Shown: positions 52,551 through 61,192, counted from the stretch's first letter. The stretch: 64,000 bases of DNA from CAWCCP01 sp963701245 (GCA_963701245.1 OY969576.1:1612001-1676000); one strand, 5' to 3'. Numbers and translations are program-made. Notes: generated from the sequence alone by a model not told the origin.

Positions 52551-54743
52551 CTACGCAGCGATTGGCATCATCATTTGCTGGGCTTTTAGAGCTTGCTGTC
52601 TCTGTGTAAAGCGTTTGCGATCGAATTCGTCGTAGATAGTCGGATCAACCCAGAAATTAGTTAAGGCTTCACCCATTTCTACCAACTCGGCTGGAGAAAG
52701 TTGCCTGTTATTCTTGGGGCCAACTCTATTAGCTATATCAAGTATCCAGTCGGCAAGGTCCTTTGGCATTTGATCGGTAATAGCTGTAGACCGGGCATAT
52801 GCCACAATTTGACCGGCTTTGTTAAGCTCAGGATTTAGGGTCGACTGATTAAAGATGTTTGCAATAAACATTTCAACGATTTCACGACGGGCTCGTAAAC
52901 CGGGCTCGGTGTAGGCGAATGGATCAGCATTGACAAGTTTATCACTCCGATCACCCTTTGGGTCAAGCAAATTCTCTTCATGTCGTCTGGACATTACTAC
53001 CAAAATGTCACTCATACTTATGCGTTCATCGGCATCAGCTTGTAAGCCCATTCGGTCAAGTGTTTTATGGATATCAGTCAACACCCCTTTGGCGCTCGTT
53101 GCTGCTGCTTCTTCACCAATATCATTTATTGTTTGCACGAGACCGCGGGCGTCCGGATTATCTTTCCCATAGGCCTGCCACAAACCTCTCGCTCTATCTT
53201 CCCATCCGACTTTGTCGTATCGACTCATAAGTGTTAGTGCTCGTCGGTACGTCATAATTGGCGTGCCGCGCTGGCGGTTTGGACGTTCTATAAGCGGCGT
53301 TGCGACTAGTCGTCCGATGGTAGCTTGGAGTTGTGGGCTATTTTGCAACCGGTTTCGTCTATACAATAAGCTTAGTTCCTTCCGCCGTAGCGTATTGTGG
53401 AGAATATCGCCTGACTCTAGTTCAGGAAGTGCAAAATGCGCATTAGTTGGCTTGGGCGGACGCCTAGCGCTTTGTCCATGCCCTCCATGACCGTGGGATG
53501 TGGCTGCTTGTTTTTTTTGTTCTTTGACGATATCTTCAAAGTGTTGCTGAAGTTCAGTTAAAGTCATAACGACTTGTAGCTTTTGGACGTTACCGCCTGG
53601 TCGGTTGTCTCGGTCTTTTGGATCGACATTATGTTCTGGCGTTACAAAGGTCGTTTCAACGACAATCGCTTGCTCAAGAGTAGAATCTCCGGTAAACTTA
53701 CGATCTTTCGCGCTTTTTCTAATCATCACACTGCGTAAAACGGTCTGTTGCTGCCAACCGTTATCCCAAGTAAAGCCAACTAAGGCATCGCCACTTTCAG
53801 TGCCGAGGCCTAGGCGCTTGCCTTGATCAATCGCCTCGAGTACGGATACCGGCACTTTGGGTGATCCGTGGTACGGTATATAGTCGACTCTCGGTTTTCG
53901 TGGTGGTGCGGGCTCGCCGAGTTCAAACTTTTGAAAACCGAGGGCGACCGGTGCTTGGTCGAGGTAATCGAAACCTCCGTGAAAATTGCTGCCACCATGC
54001 TTACTGGCGCCGTAAATGGCTAACCGACGCGCTTCAACATCATCTACGTAGCCTTTTGGATGAACGGTATTGGAATCAATATATGCTTGAAATTCAGCAG
54101 TACTGTGGAAGGTTTTCATCTCCTTCAAACCACCTTCGGCATCGTAAATGTCTACTGTTCGGTAGCCGGTATATTCTCTATCATGGCGCATTTTTGCCAC
54201 TCCAATTGCTTGTATTCCTGGACCGCCGTGCAACTGAAAACCCTTTAAGGTGGCCTTCGGGGTAACCATAGGAGGCCATGTGCTAATTGGCCAAGGAGCG
54301 TGATTAAGGCCTTTCTGAGCTTTATTAGCCCAATTATTATACGAGTACCAATGCGAGCCTCGGTCGACATAGAACTCTTCACGTTCTCGAGATTCTTGTC
54401 GAAAATCGCTAACTTTGTAGGAGTTACCTTCGCTATCAATCCAACTATATCCTGTGAGTGTCCCGTCGTCCTGATGTGCTCTCGCTGCCGCGATCAGGCT
54501 TTCCGAAGGTTTTCGGTCTTGGCGTAGTGTTATTGGTTGGGGGGCGGGTTTTAGTGCTTCGGGAGTCGGCTGAAACGCTTTTGGCGCATCAAGGACACGC
54601 GGTACGCTTGCTGCCCAATTCGGATCAGGCTGACCGTTAGGCAACAAAGCTTGTCGGGCTACCCATGCGTAGGGAGTAGGAAATGGTGATTGATTCGGAT
54701 CCGGTATCGGATCTATATATGGGGCTGCATTTGGATTGGCCAT
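52551..54743 (-). CDS. Large cytoplasmic protein of the T4SS locus, unknown
   Basis: This 730-residue protein is not recognised. It has no signal peptide or membrane helix. The first about 100 residues are Pro/Ala/Gln-rich (PYIDPIPDPNQSPFPTPYAW). The middle part is beta-containing and includes repeated SDFRQESREREEFYVDRGSH-like charged stretches, and the C-terminal about 250 residues are helical, with a DNPDARGLVQTINDIGEEAA segment. A consensus promoter precedes it and it is followed by prgI, so it is the first gene of the second transcription block. A soluble T4SS accessory or substrate-handling protein is the simplest guess. Confidence 0.65.
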   Translation of the reverse strand: MANPNAAPYIDPIPDPNQSPFPTPYAWVARQALLPNGQPDPNWAASVPRVLDAPKAFQPTPEALKPAPQPITLRQDRKPSESLIAAARAHQDDGTLTGYSWIDSEGNSYKVSDFRQESREREEFYVDRGSHWYSYNNWANKAQKGLNHAPWPISTWPPMVTPKATLKGFQLHGGPGIQAIGVAKMRHDREYTGYRTVDIYDAEGGLKEMKTFHSTAEFQAYIDSNTVHPKGYVDDVEARRLAIYGASKHGGSNFHGGFDYLDQAPVALGFQKFELGEPAPPRKPRVDYIPYHGSPKVPVSVLEAIDQGKRLGLGTESGDALVGFTWDNGWQQQTVLRSVMIRKSAKDRKFTGDSTLEQAIVVETTFVTPEHNVDPKDRDNRPGGNVQKLQVVMTLTELQQHFEDIVKEQKKQAATSHGHGGHGQSARRPPKPTNAHFALPELESGDILHNTLRRKELSLLYRRNRLQNSPQLQATIGRLVATPLIERPNRQRGTPIMTYRRALTLMSRYDKVGWEDRARGLWQAYGKDNPDARGLVQTINDIGEEAAATSAKGVLTDIHKTLDRMGLQADADERISMSDILVVMSRRHEENLLDPKGDRSDKLVNADPFAYTEPGLRARREIVEMFIANIFNQSTLNPELNKAGQIVAYARSTAITDQMPKDLADWILDIANRVGPKNNRQLSPAELVEMGEALTNFWVDPTIYDEFDRKRFTQRQQALKAQQMMMPIAA

Positions 54744-54788
54744 TCGAATACCCTGAGTCTGTATATTTGTATTATTTTTACAAACTTG

Positions 54789-54817
54789 ATTATACTCTAT
54801 AATTCCTCTTATGTCAA
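54789..54817 (-). promoter_or_regulatory. Consensus sigma70-type promoter for the 54743-43330 operon
   Basis: Read on the minus strand, TTGACA (complement of 54812-54817) and TATAAT (complement of 54789-54794) are separated by 17 bases. This is a full consensus promoter 45 bases before the start of the 730-aa gene. It indicates strong constitutive expression of the prgI-virB4 block. Confidence 0.8.
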
Positions 54818-54914
54818 TTAACTGGCTAAATTACTTTATCTATGCAAGTAATGGCAAATTTCAAATAATACTAGGTAGTGCGGCCGCAGATGTAAGTGCC
54901 TAAAGTATGCTTCG

Positions 54915-57767
54915 TTATGGGAATTGAGGTGGTGCACCGACATTGCCAGCTCCACCGCTTGGCGGGGCTGTACCGGGTGGTTGCGAAGCTGCAGCCTGAG
55001 CGCCGGCCACTGCTCCTGGCGCTGGCCCTCCGCGAAATCCAGATGACGTCATTTCCCGGGCAAAGTCTGGATTTGCGCTAAGCGTTGTAGCCAGATCTGC
55101 CCACCGACGCCGGGCATCCGCTTCCATAGGCCCATAGGGTCCAGCCTGGTAGTCGATCATCGCCCTCATCTGCTTTGCCTGACCAAGTCTGGTTTCATTT
55201 CTCTCACCAGGTTTTGACCCATAGTTGGCAATGTCCTCTATGACGGGCTGCATGTAGTCAATGCTCTCAGCCTTAGCTCCTGACCACTCCCCGGACTTAA
55301 TACTGAGCACATTGTCATAGGCAGTCTTGGAGAAGTTGTTATTGCGGTCTTTCTGGAAGGATGAGGTAAACACGGGGTTGCCTTTGGCATCACGGTCAAC
55401 GACCACACCATGTCCCTGACGGATTTCTGGTCGCTTGCCTGAGCCAACCTTCTGAGCTTGCTTGAGCACTCGCTGGGCTACACCCTCACCACCATGACGG
55501 TCACGGTCAGCCACAATAGAGTTGGCTACTGCCGCTAGCTGGGTTGGATCAGCTCGTCCATCAGCTGACAAGCCTAGTGTAGCCATAGCCTGGATATTGG
55601 CATACTCCATGCCTTGATGACTCTTAATGGTTGCGAGGTAGCCAGCATTGTTCTGCAGATCAATACCTCCAAGCCGGACCTTTTCATTAGAGCTTTCCTG
55701 CATGACCTCAGCGATTGACTCCATCTGAGTGAGGCTAGTTGGTTTGGTAAATTGACCGGTATCCTTGTTGTAGTAGCCATGGTGAGCACCCTCTTGTTTT
55801 AAGCGCTGCACGGTCTCCGGATCACCAAGATCAGCCATCCCCGTCCCGGTTAAGGCTCGCCAGGCTTGGTAGTGCATACCACCCTCCTGCTCCACGTGCT
55901 TGTAGGCTTCAATGGATTGGCTCATAGCGGCATCATCCAATTCATCCTGGATCTTGGCGTGGTAGCGCTTAAAGCCCGGAACGCCGGCCGCTCCAGCCCG
56001 GTAGCGGGCTAACTCATCCTGGTCAAACATATTGACCGCGAACCTATTGGCATAGTGCCCAATGCCTTTGTGTTGTTTGCCGGTCGCGGGATTCGTCCAA
56101 GACCCGAAGTTCTCATTCCATCTCTGCCCAGACCGAGCTTTCTTAATGTTGGCAGACATGACTTCACCACGCTTCTTGCGTAAGCCTGCCTGACTACCCT
56201 GAGCTGCTCGATTCACCACATTGCCAGCGGCTGCGACTGCAGCCCCACCAAACTGCCAGGTCTTTGGCACAATCAGGTAGACACCAAAGTAGGCTCCAAA
56301 GGCAATCAGCTGATTAATCGGATTAGCATCCTGGGCAGCGACTGCCGCAAAGATCCTTCCGGCAGTGATGATGGCTTCAATAATGACAAACATCAGCAGT
56401 GCTCTCAGGAAGGTATTCCACCACAGCGTATAGACTCGTTGGGTATTAGGTAGGACATAGCAGACAATAGCAATCGGTGCGATGATGATGAGCATGGTAA
56501 TGAGGATCTGCCTTAGGATCATCACTACAAAGGCCATGAACAACGATAAGGCTGCCGAAAAGGCAAACAGCAGTAAGCCGAAGATCCCCAGTGCGGTAAT
56601 GGCTGCTCCACCAATGAGGGTGACAGCCACATCCTTGCCACCACCTAACTCTAGTGTTAAGTGTAAGCTTTCAAAGGGTTTGTACATGAGATAGCGGATC
56701 CCATAGCCTAGATCATTAGTTAACTGTACCAGTAGCTCCATCAACTGCCAGGACAAGGTAATAGCAATGGCTACAACCAGGATACGAGGCAATACCTTCC
56801 GAATGGTATAGGCATCAAGCACTTCAAAGCCCATAGCTGAGGCAATAATAACGATCAGACAGGCCAGCACCAATAACCCTAGGGCAATGTCCCGGAAACT
56901 ACTCCACGCTGCCTTATAGGCTGCAGCTGTTGCCACTGAGCCATTACAGTTGGCACTGGTTCCCCCAAATATCTCCACTGGTGTCCCATTACACTGTGAG
57001 TTATTACCTGTCCCGACTGACAGTAGATTGTTGACGAGGTTGTCTAGGTCGTTGGCCATATTGACAAGGCCAGAGACCATACCACACATCAGCCAGTTCA
57101 AAGGATTCCAGCCGGCATTACAAGTGAGCCCGGGCGTAGATGTATTGCTACCTCCACTGCCGGTACCTCCCCCAGGAGCCTTACTGCCGCCGCCTGGCCC
57201 GTCACCATTGGGGTCAAGTACAGTAATTGCAGTACTTTTTGGGAAAAGAGCAGTCGGACAGTTGAGGCCGCCTACTGTACCTAAAATATGTGCTTGGTAA
57301 CCGCCATTGCCAGTTGTAATTTTATTGCCGAGGGTAATCGTATACTGGAGTTCGCCGCTGGCGCCAGTTTTTTGGGACAATTCACAAACTTGATTGTAAA
57401 CAAACTGATTTCCACTCCCAGTAAACGTCAGTGTACCCAACTGGCCGCCTGAGCTCTGGACTTGGGTGGCACTGTTGAGCGTGTAGGTTTCGCCGGCGGC
57501 TTGAGCATCCGGTATGAGCACGAACAAGGGCGTTATCAAAATTAATAGGGAAAGACTAAAAGCTGGCCACAAATGCCGCCATCTGGTTCGTGTGGTTTTA
57601 GGCGCGATTGTCACAAATGCCGCCGGGCCAGGTTTTGTTCCAGACCACTGAAGAGTCTCTGCCGGGTTTGGGCGCTCATGAAGTAAGGCTCGGCTACGTA
57701 TCCGACTGTGGAACAAAGAGAGGATTTTTGGCGCATATCTGCGGAACCGATATATTTTTGTCTTCAT
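54915..57767 (-). CDS. VirB6/TrbL-like polytopic membrane protein
   Basis: The protein has 950 residues. A basic N-terminus is followed by a signal or membrane helix (about 68-92), a beta-rich extracytoplasmic part (about 93-180), and a Gly/Ser linker (about 190-215). Five or more membrane helices follow (about 290-312, 325-350, 375-440 with long hydrophobic stretches, 450-475 and 485-505), as in VirB6/TrbL channel proteins. Residues about 510-950 are a long soluble, Gln/Asn/Arg-rich tail (LKKAQKV-type helices and RDRHGGEGVAQRVLKQAQKV). The gene starts the minus-strand block and diverges from the pilin operon. The VirB6 likeness is from topology, not from a recognised motif. Confidence 0.7.
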   Translation of the reverse strand: MKTKIYRFRRYAPKILSLFHSRIRSRALLHERPNPAETLQWSGTKPGPAAFVTIAPKTTRTRWRHLWPAFSLSLLILITPLFVLIPDAQAAGETYTLNSATQVQSSGGQLGTLTFTGSGNQFVYNQVCELSQKTGASGELQYTITLGNKITTGNGGYQAHILGTVGGLNCPTALFPKSTAITVLDPNGDGPGGGSKAPGGGTGSGGSNTSTPGLTCNAGWNPLNWLMCGMVSGLVNMANDLDNLVNNLLSVGTGNNSQCNGTPVEIFGGTSANCNGSVATAAAYKAAWSSFRDIALGLLVLACLIVIIASAMGFEVLDAYTIRKVLPRILVVAIAITLSWQLMELLVQLTNDLGYGIRYLMYKPFESLHLTLELGGGKDVAVTLIGGAAITALGIFGLLLFAFSAALSLFMAFVVMILRQILITMLIIIAPIAIVCYVLPNTQRVYTLWWNTFLRALLMFVIIEAIITAGRIFAAVAAQDANPINQLIAFGAYFGVYLIVPKTWQFGGAAVAAAGNVVNRAAQGSQAGLRKKRGEVMSANIKKARSGQRWNENFGSWTNPATGKQHKGIGHYANRFAVNMFDQDELARYRAGAAGVPGFKRYHAKIQDELDDAAMSQSIEAYKHVEQEGGMHYQAWRALTGTGMADLGDPETVQRLKQEGAHHGYYNKDTGQFTKPTSLTQMESIAEVMQESSNEKVRLGGIDLQNNAGYLATIKSHQGMEYANIQAMATLGLSADGRADPTQLAAVANSIVADRDRHGGEGVAQRVLKQAQKVGSGKRPEIRQGHGVVVDRDAKGNPVFTSSFQKDRNNNFSKTAYDNVLSIKSGEWSGAKAESIDYMQPVIEDIANYGSKPGERNETRLGQAKQMRAMIDYQAGPYGPMEADARRRWADLATTLSANPDFAREMTSSGFRGGPAPGAVAGAQAAASQPPGTAPPSGGAGNVGAPPQFP

Positions 57768-57921
57768 GCTGTAACAGACTTTTATTAAGTTAAATATACT
57801 ACATAACTGGTTATATTCCGATAGTGATTATGGTAATAGGACTTATTTTTATGAAACTTTTCAAATTCTGAAGCTGTCTGAAATGCGTATCTGGCTCAAT
57901 GAGCAGGTAACCAATAGCGCA

Positions 57922-57950
57922 TTGCACCAAAAAGCGTTGGCGGGTATAAT
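57922..57950 (+). promoter_or_regulatory. Consensus-like promoter of the pilin operon
   Basis: TTGCAC at 57922-57927 and TATAAT at 57945-57950 are separated by 17 bases. The start codon of the first pilin-like gene lies at 58004, leaving a leader of about 45 bases. The rest of the gap 57768-57921 is AT-rich, with no gene seen. Confidence 0.75.
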
Positions 57951-58003
57951 TGCCAACAAATGTATCAGATGGTACAAACCGAAAGCAAACAAGAACAGTT
58001 ATC

Positions 58004-58477
58004 ATGAAACGAATTATTAAAATAGCAGCAGTGGTACTTGTGCTTGGACTGACGACATTTGCCTATAGTGGTGTGTCATTTGCAGCGGCAGCGACAACGC
58101 CGCCGAAAGTTTGTCCAGAGAACGAAACTGTAACCCAAAACTTGGCCGAGTGTGCTCAATGTACTAATGCAGCTGGCTGCGTTCCCCCTGCTTCGGACAA
58201 TGCTTCGAGTGGTTCTTGTACCGAATCGTCTTGTGATCTGATTAAAACGTACTTAGATCCTGCTATTGCTCTGATGTCTGCTCTTGTGGGGGTAGCGTGT
58301 GTCTTGTCGCTCATTTCAGCCGGTATTCAGTACACCACGTCTGGCGGAGATCCTCAAAAAACAGCACACGCAAAATCCAGAATCATGAACACAATTATCG
58401 CGTTTTTAGCATTTACGTTCCTTTGGGCATTCTTGGAATTCTTGATCCCCGGTGGTGTTATAAATCCGGGCAGTTAG
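58004..58477 (+). CDS. T4SS pilin-like protein 1
   Basis: The ATG at 58004 begins a clear signal peptide (KRIIKIAAVVLVLGLTTFAY, then SGVSFAAAA) and gives 157 residues. An earlier in-frame ATG adds non-natural residues before the promoter. The mature part has a Cys-rich N-terminal region (PENETVTQNLAECAQC ... AGCVPP) and then two membrane helices around the family loop ISAGIQYTTSGGDPQKTAHA. This is the 'T4SS pilin' architecture also seen in the next five genes. Pilins of this kind resemble VirB2/TrbC and may form a pilus or channel. The Cys-rich extension is unique to this copy. Confidence 0.85.
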   Translation: MKRIIKIAAVVLVLGLTTFAYSGVSFAAAATTPPKVCPENETVTQNLAECAQCTNAAGCVPPASDNASSGSCTESSCDLIKTYLDPAIALMSALVGVACVLSLISAGIQYTTSGGDPQKTAHAKSRIMNTIIAFLAFTFLWAFLEFLIPGGVINPGS

Positions 58478-58481
58478 CCTC

Positions 58482-58850
58482 ATGGACGCTTTAGTAACTC
58501 TTTTTGCAGCAACGTGTAAACCAACTTTTTTTGGACTGGTGCCTTGGTATCAATATCTACAGCTTAACGGTAGCTGTGGCATACAAAATTTTCAAATACT
58601 ACCGGGTAACGGTGCACCTAGTAGCATTCCGCTTATTTTTCTGGCGATAATAGATGATCTACTGAGGGTTGCGGGCTTATTGGCTGTCTTTTTCATTATT
58701 TGGGCAGGCGTTCAGTACATTACTTCTCAAGGAAGTCCAGATCAAGCGTCGAAAGCACAAAATACCATTATTAATGCACTTATCGGTTTAGCTATCGCAC
58801 TTGTGTCAATTGGCTTTGTGTCATATCTAGGAAATGTGTTGGGTGGTTAA
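58482..58850 (+). CDS. T4SS pilin-like protein 2
   Basis: The protein has 122 residues. No classical signal peptide is present: the start MDALVTLFAATCKPTFFGLV is followed by a 35-residue polar region with one further Cys. Two membrane helices (about 48-75 and 95-120) flank WAGVQYITSQGSPDQASKAQ, the shared pilin loop. It is four bases behind the first pilin gene and three bases before the third. The missing signal peptide suggests a different membrane orientation or a minor subunit. Family assignment rests on the conserved loop and the tandem context. Confidence 0.8.
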   Translation: MDALVTLFAATCKPTFFGLVPWYQYLQLNGSCGIQNFQILPGNGAPSSIPLIFLAIIDDLLRVAGLLAVFFIIWAGVQYITSQGSPDQASKAQNTIINALIGLAIALVSIGFVSYLGNVLGG

Positions 58851-58853
58851 TCA

Positions 58854-59129
58854 ATGACCTACTTCATAGCGAACTCAATTGTTCTTACTCCCTTGCCGGC
58901 AGTAGCGGCGACAAATGGAATAATTGCCCTGGTGCTCAGTATTGTATTTGGAATTATAGGTGCTCTTGCCCTACTCATGATTGTCATATCGGGCGTTCGC
59001 TATATTGTCTCGAGTGGTGATGCACAGGCGACCTCAAAGGCCAAGAACGGCATTTTATATGCCTGTGTAGGCCTTGTTGTGGCGATTGCCGCCGAAGTAA
59101 TTGTGCAATTTGTGGTAACCAAGCTATGA
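58854..59129 (+). CDS. T4SS pilin-like protein 3
   Basis: The protein has 91 residues, the shortest of the set. A short N-terminus (MTYFIANSIVLTPLPAVAAT) could act as a cleaved signal. The two membrane helices (about 24-50 and 68-90) flank VISGVRYIVSSGDAQATSKA, followed by KNGILYACVGLVVAIAAEVI. The TGA stop overlaps the start of the fourth gene (ATGA). It is the minimal form of the pilin domain, similar in size to VirB2/TrbC. It probably is a structural pilin or channel subunit, which is inferred from context. Confidence 0.82.
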   Translation: MTYFIANSIVLTPLPAVAATNGIIALVLSIVFGIIGALALLMIVISGVRYIVSSGDAQATSKAKNGILYACVGLVVAIAAEVIVQFVVTKL

Positions 59130-59508
59130 TGAAACGTCTCATAATGGCGTTAGTACTGTTTACGCTGTTTTCTGCGGTACCTTGCAGCCAGCGTACGCAT
59201 GGAATCCGTTTGGAACCGTTTGTGGTCAAAACGGAGCCGGTTCTTCGGCAACCTGCAAAGGAAATTCCACGACAAATCCCCTATCTGGGCCGAACGGTAT
59301 TATTTTAAAAGCGACCAACATAGTTGCGTACGTTGGCGGGATCGCAGCTGTGATTATGCTCATCTATGGTGGTATTAAGTACATTACTTCGAGTGGTGAT
59401 GCCGGAAATGCCGGCTCTGCCAAAAATACGATCGTTTATGCCCTCGTTGGTTTAGTGGTGATCGCACTTGCAAAGACAATAATTGGCTATGTAATTAGTA
59501 AAACCTAA
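59126..59508 (+). pseudogene. T4SS pilin-like protein 4 with a one-base frameshift in the signal peptide
   Basis: The ATG at 59126 (ATGA overlap) starts a signal peptide MMKRLIMALVLFTLFSAV. The frame then goes out of register near 59174-59181. The next frame continues LQPAYAWNPFGTVCGQNGAG, where PAYA is an excellent cleavage site. It ends with the normal pilin segment LIYGGIKYITSSGDAGNAGS and a second helix. Adding one base (for example CCC for CC at about 59179) makes a single 127-residue protein with a signal peptide. Otherwise translation would start at an internal TTG (59182) without a signal. Possibly an assembly indel. Confidence 0.7.
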
Positions 59509-59517
59509 GGAGAACAA

Positions 59518-59898
59518 ATGAGACAACTAATAACTAGCGTACTAATTGTGATAATCGCTCCGTTTGTAATGAACGGCATTGCATCAGCGGCCTGTGCGAC
59601 CGGAACCGGACCACAGGGGCAAATTCTTAGCGGGGCTGCTGCTGCGGGCAACTGTGATGCGACTTCAGTACCTAAACTAGCTAAAGAAATTGTTAATATT
59701 TTGAGTATTATAGTTGGTATAGTGTCGGTGGTCATGATTATTTATGGCGGTTTTCGCTACATCACTTCTGCTGGCGATGCCGGACGAGTGGCTGCTGCGA
59801 AGAGCACACTGATATATGCCGTTGTCGGATTGATAATCGCCGCGTTGGCACAATTCTTAGTGCATTATGTCTTAAACAAAGCAGTCAATAGCGTCTAA
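59518..59898 (+). CDS. T4SS pilin-like protein 5
   Basis: The protein has 126 residues. A signal peptide (MRQLITSVLIVIIAPFVMNG, then IASAA) is followed by a short polar part with two Cys (ACATGTG ... GNCDAT). The two membrane helices surround MIIYGGFRYITSAGDAGRVA and AAKSTLIYAVVGLIIAALAQ. An AAGGAG ribosome-binding site sits a few bases before the ATG. The GGFRYITSxGDxG block is nearly the same as in the sixth copy, so copies 5 and 6 seem to be the most recent duplicates. Confidence 0.88.
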   Translation: MRQLITSVLIVIIAPFVMNGIASAACATGTGPQGQILSGAAAAGNCDATSVPKLAKEIVNILSIIVGIVSVVMIIYGGFRYITSAGDAGRVAAAKSTLIYAVVGLIIAALAQFLVHYVLNKAVNSV

Positions 59899-59968
59899 GA
59901 CATAAGCATTTTGTTGAACGTACTTCGATATGTGTGATATAAGTTAATTAACGTAAAGAAAGGAAATC

Positions 59969-60394
59969 ATGCTTATAAAAAGAATTAAAAGTTTGCTGCT
60001 GCTCGCGGCTACAGTTGTCGCCTTAGGAGGCCCGACGGTAGGATTGCCGGTCACGGCGTTTGCAGCGACTTGTAACCCGATTCAAACTGGCGTCAACAGT
60101 GGAATCAATAACGCAACTGGAAGTTCTGGTACCTGTGGTGCCTCATCTACTAATGGCGGCCTCACCAATCTGGCCAAGAAGGTTGTAAACATCTTCTCTA
60201 TTGTTGTCGGTGTCGTGGCGGTGTTGATGATCATCTATGGCGGTTTTCGCTACATTACTTCCGGTGGCGATACTGGAAATGTTGGTAATGCCAAAAACAC
60301 TCTGATATTTGCAGTAGTCGGATTGATCATTGTAGCGCTTGCTCAGTTCATTGTTCACTATGTCTTGAACACAGCGGTTAATGCCGGAACTTGA
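59969..60394 (+). CDS. T4SS pilin-like protein 6
   Basis: The protein has 141 residues. A signal peptide (LIKRIKSLLLLAATVVALGG, ending VTAFAA) precedes a Ser/Asn/Thr-rich part with two Cys (ATCNPIQTG ... SSGTCGASS), and then the two helices flanking MIIYGGFRYITSGGDTGNVG and NTLIFAVVGLIIVALAQFIV. An AAAGGA box lies before the ATG. The gap of 70 bases before it is longer than between the other copies. It is the last gene before a strong bidirectional terminator. Likely the main or a recent duplicate structural pilin. Confidence 0.88.
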   Translation: MLIKRIKSLLLLAATVVALGGPTVGLPVTAFAATCNPIQTGVNSGINNATGSSGTCGASSTNGGLTNLAKKVVNIFSIVVGVVAVLMIIYGGFRYITSGGDTGNVGNAKNTLIFAVVGLIIVALAQFIVHYVLNTAVNAGT

Positions 60395-60422
60395 TTAAAA
60401 AATAAACAGTTCTCGGATTACT

Positions 60423-60452
60423 AAAAAGCCCCTCCAAATCGAGGGGCTTTTT
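60423..60452. terminator. Bidirectional intrinsic terminator between pilins and hsp20
   Basis: AAAAAGCCCCTC and GAGGGGCTTTTT form a perfect 12-bp GC-core stem around a 6-base loop, with A/T runs on both sides. It serves the plus-strand pilin operon and the convergent minus-strand hsp20. Confidence 0.93.
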
Positions 60453-60476
60453 AGTGGTAATCGCTTAGGCGATAGA

Positions 60477-60956
60477 TTATAAGACTTGGATTTTCTTAAT
60501 AGTATCTTGCTGCAGTTTGCCAAAGCTGATGGTGAGTACGCCGTCTTTCAGTAATGCTTCGATTTCTTCTTCTTTGACAGGTACTGGTAAGGCTATAGTA
60601 CGGGAAAATTCACCCCAATAGCATTCTTGCAGAAAATAATTCTCGACTCCCTCTTCAGAACCAGAACTAAGTGTGCCCCGGATGGTGAGCTGATTATCGG
60701 AAATACTAACATCAAGATCACTCTTGTTCACGCCAGCAGTGCGGGCTTTGACCACGAGTTTTTCACGGGTTTCATACACATCAACGGCTAACTGACCGGG
60801 TACATTTTCTTCTTCGTCCCATTCATCTTCAGCAGCTGGAGTGGCAGCTGGTTGGCCATTTTGTGCAGGAGCAGCCATGTCGTCGTCACCTAAAAAGGCC
60901 GCAGTTAATTCGTCTTCTTCAAGTAAGAGATCGTCGTCACGATTTCGTCGCGCCAT
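60477..60956 (-). CDS. Small heat-shock protein Hsp20
   Basis: The protein has 159 residues. An acidic N-terminus (about 1-55) is followed by the alpha-crystallin domain: LAVDVYETREKLVVKARTAG, then DLDVSISDNQLTIRG and a C-terminal LLKDGVLTISFGK block. The last residues contain an IKKIQVL-type tail with the I-x-I-like interaction motif. It binds unfolding proteins without ATP. A GGAGG ribosome-binding site and a promoter (61048-61077) precede it. The gene is single and convergent with the pilin operon. Confidence 0.92.
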   Translation of the reverse strand: MARRNRDDDLLLEEDELTAAFLGDDDMAAPAQNGQPAATPAAEDEWDEEENVPGQLAVDVYETREKLVVKARTAGVNKSDLDVSISDNQLTIRGTLSSGSEEGVENYFLQECYWGEFSRTIALPVPVKEEEIEALLKDGVLTISFGKLQQDTIKKIQVL

Positions 60957-61047
60957 AAAATTGTTACCCTCCGGTTGATTAATGCGCCTGCATCCTCTAT
61001 CTGAGGAATCAGAAAAAATATGCTTCTTGCATTTTTGTGTTAGTAGC

Positions 61048-61077
61048 AGTATAGCTTAGGTTGCGAATTGAGTGCAA
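61048..61077 (-). promoter_or_regulatory. Promoter of hsp20
   Basis: On the minus strand, TTGCAC (complement of 61072-61077) and TATACT (complement of 61048-61053) are 18 bases apart, about 90 bases before the start codon. A partial palindrome TTGC...GCAA overlaps the -35. It resembles only part of a CIRCE element, so heat-shock control is uncertain. Confidence 0.5.
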
Positions 61078-61150
61078 CTTCCTAATTACTTATTTACAAC
61101 ACATTAAACACAACAAAATAAATTCCAGCTGAAAAGGTTTGAGATTTCGT

Positions 61151-61179
61151 TTGGGGAAACACGCATTCGTTAGTATAAT
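61151..61179 (+). promoter_or_regulatory. Promoter of tRNA-Ser(TGA)
   Basis: TTGGGG at 61151-61156 and TATAAT at 61174-61179 with a 17-base spacer lie 13 bases before the mature tRNA. Confidence 0.7.
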
Positions 61180-61192
61180 GGCCTCTGTTATT

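Noticed and set aside
53212..54265. Several plus-strand frames across the 730-aa gene
   Set aside because: They lie antisense to a long frame preceded by a consensus promoter and have Arg/Ser-rich artificial composition.
57950..58003. Upstream in-frame start for pilin-like protein 1
   Set aside because: It overlaps the -10 box and adds charged residues before a clear signal peptide, so the ATG at 58004 is the likely start.
1005..59129. TGA read as glycine (SR1/Gracilibacteria code)
   Set aside because: TGA ends several genes exactly at expected places, including ATGA overlaps with the next start codon (1005-1008 and 59126-59129), so the standard code fits.
61061..61080. CIRCE element upstream of hsp20
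   Set aside because: Only one half resembles the CIRCE half-site and the spacing and second half do not fit, so it is listed only as a promoter.
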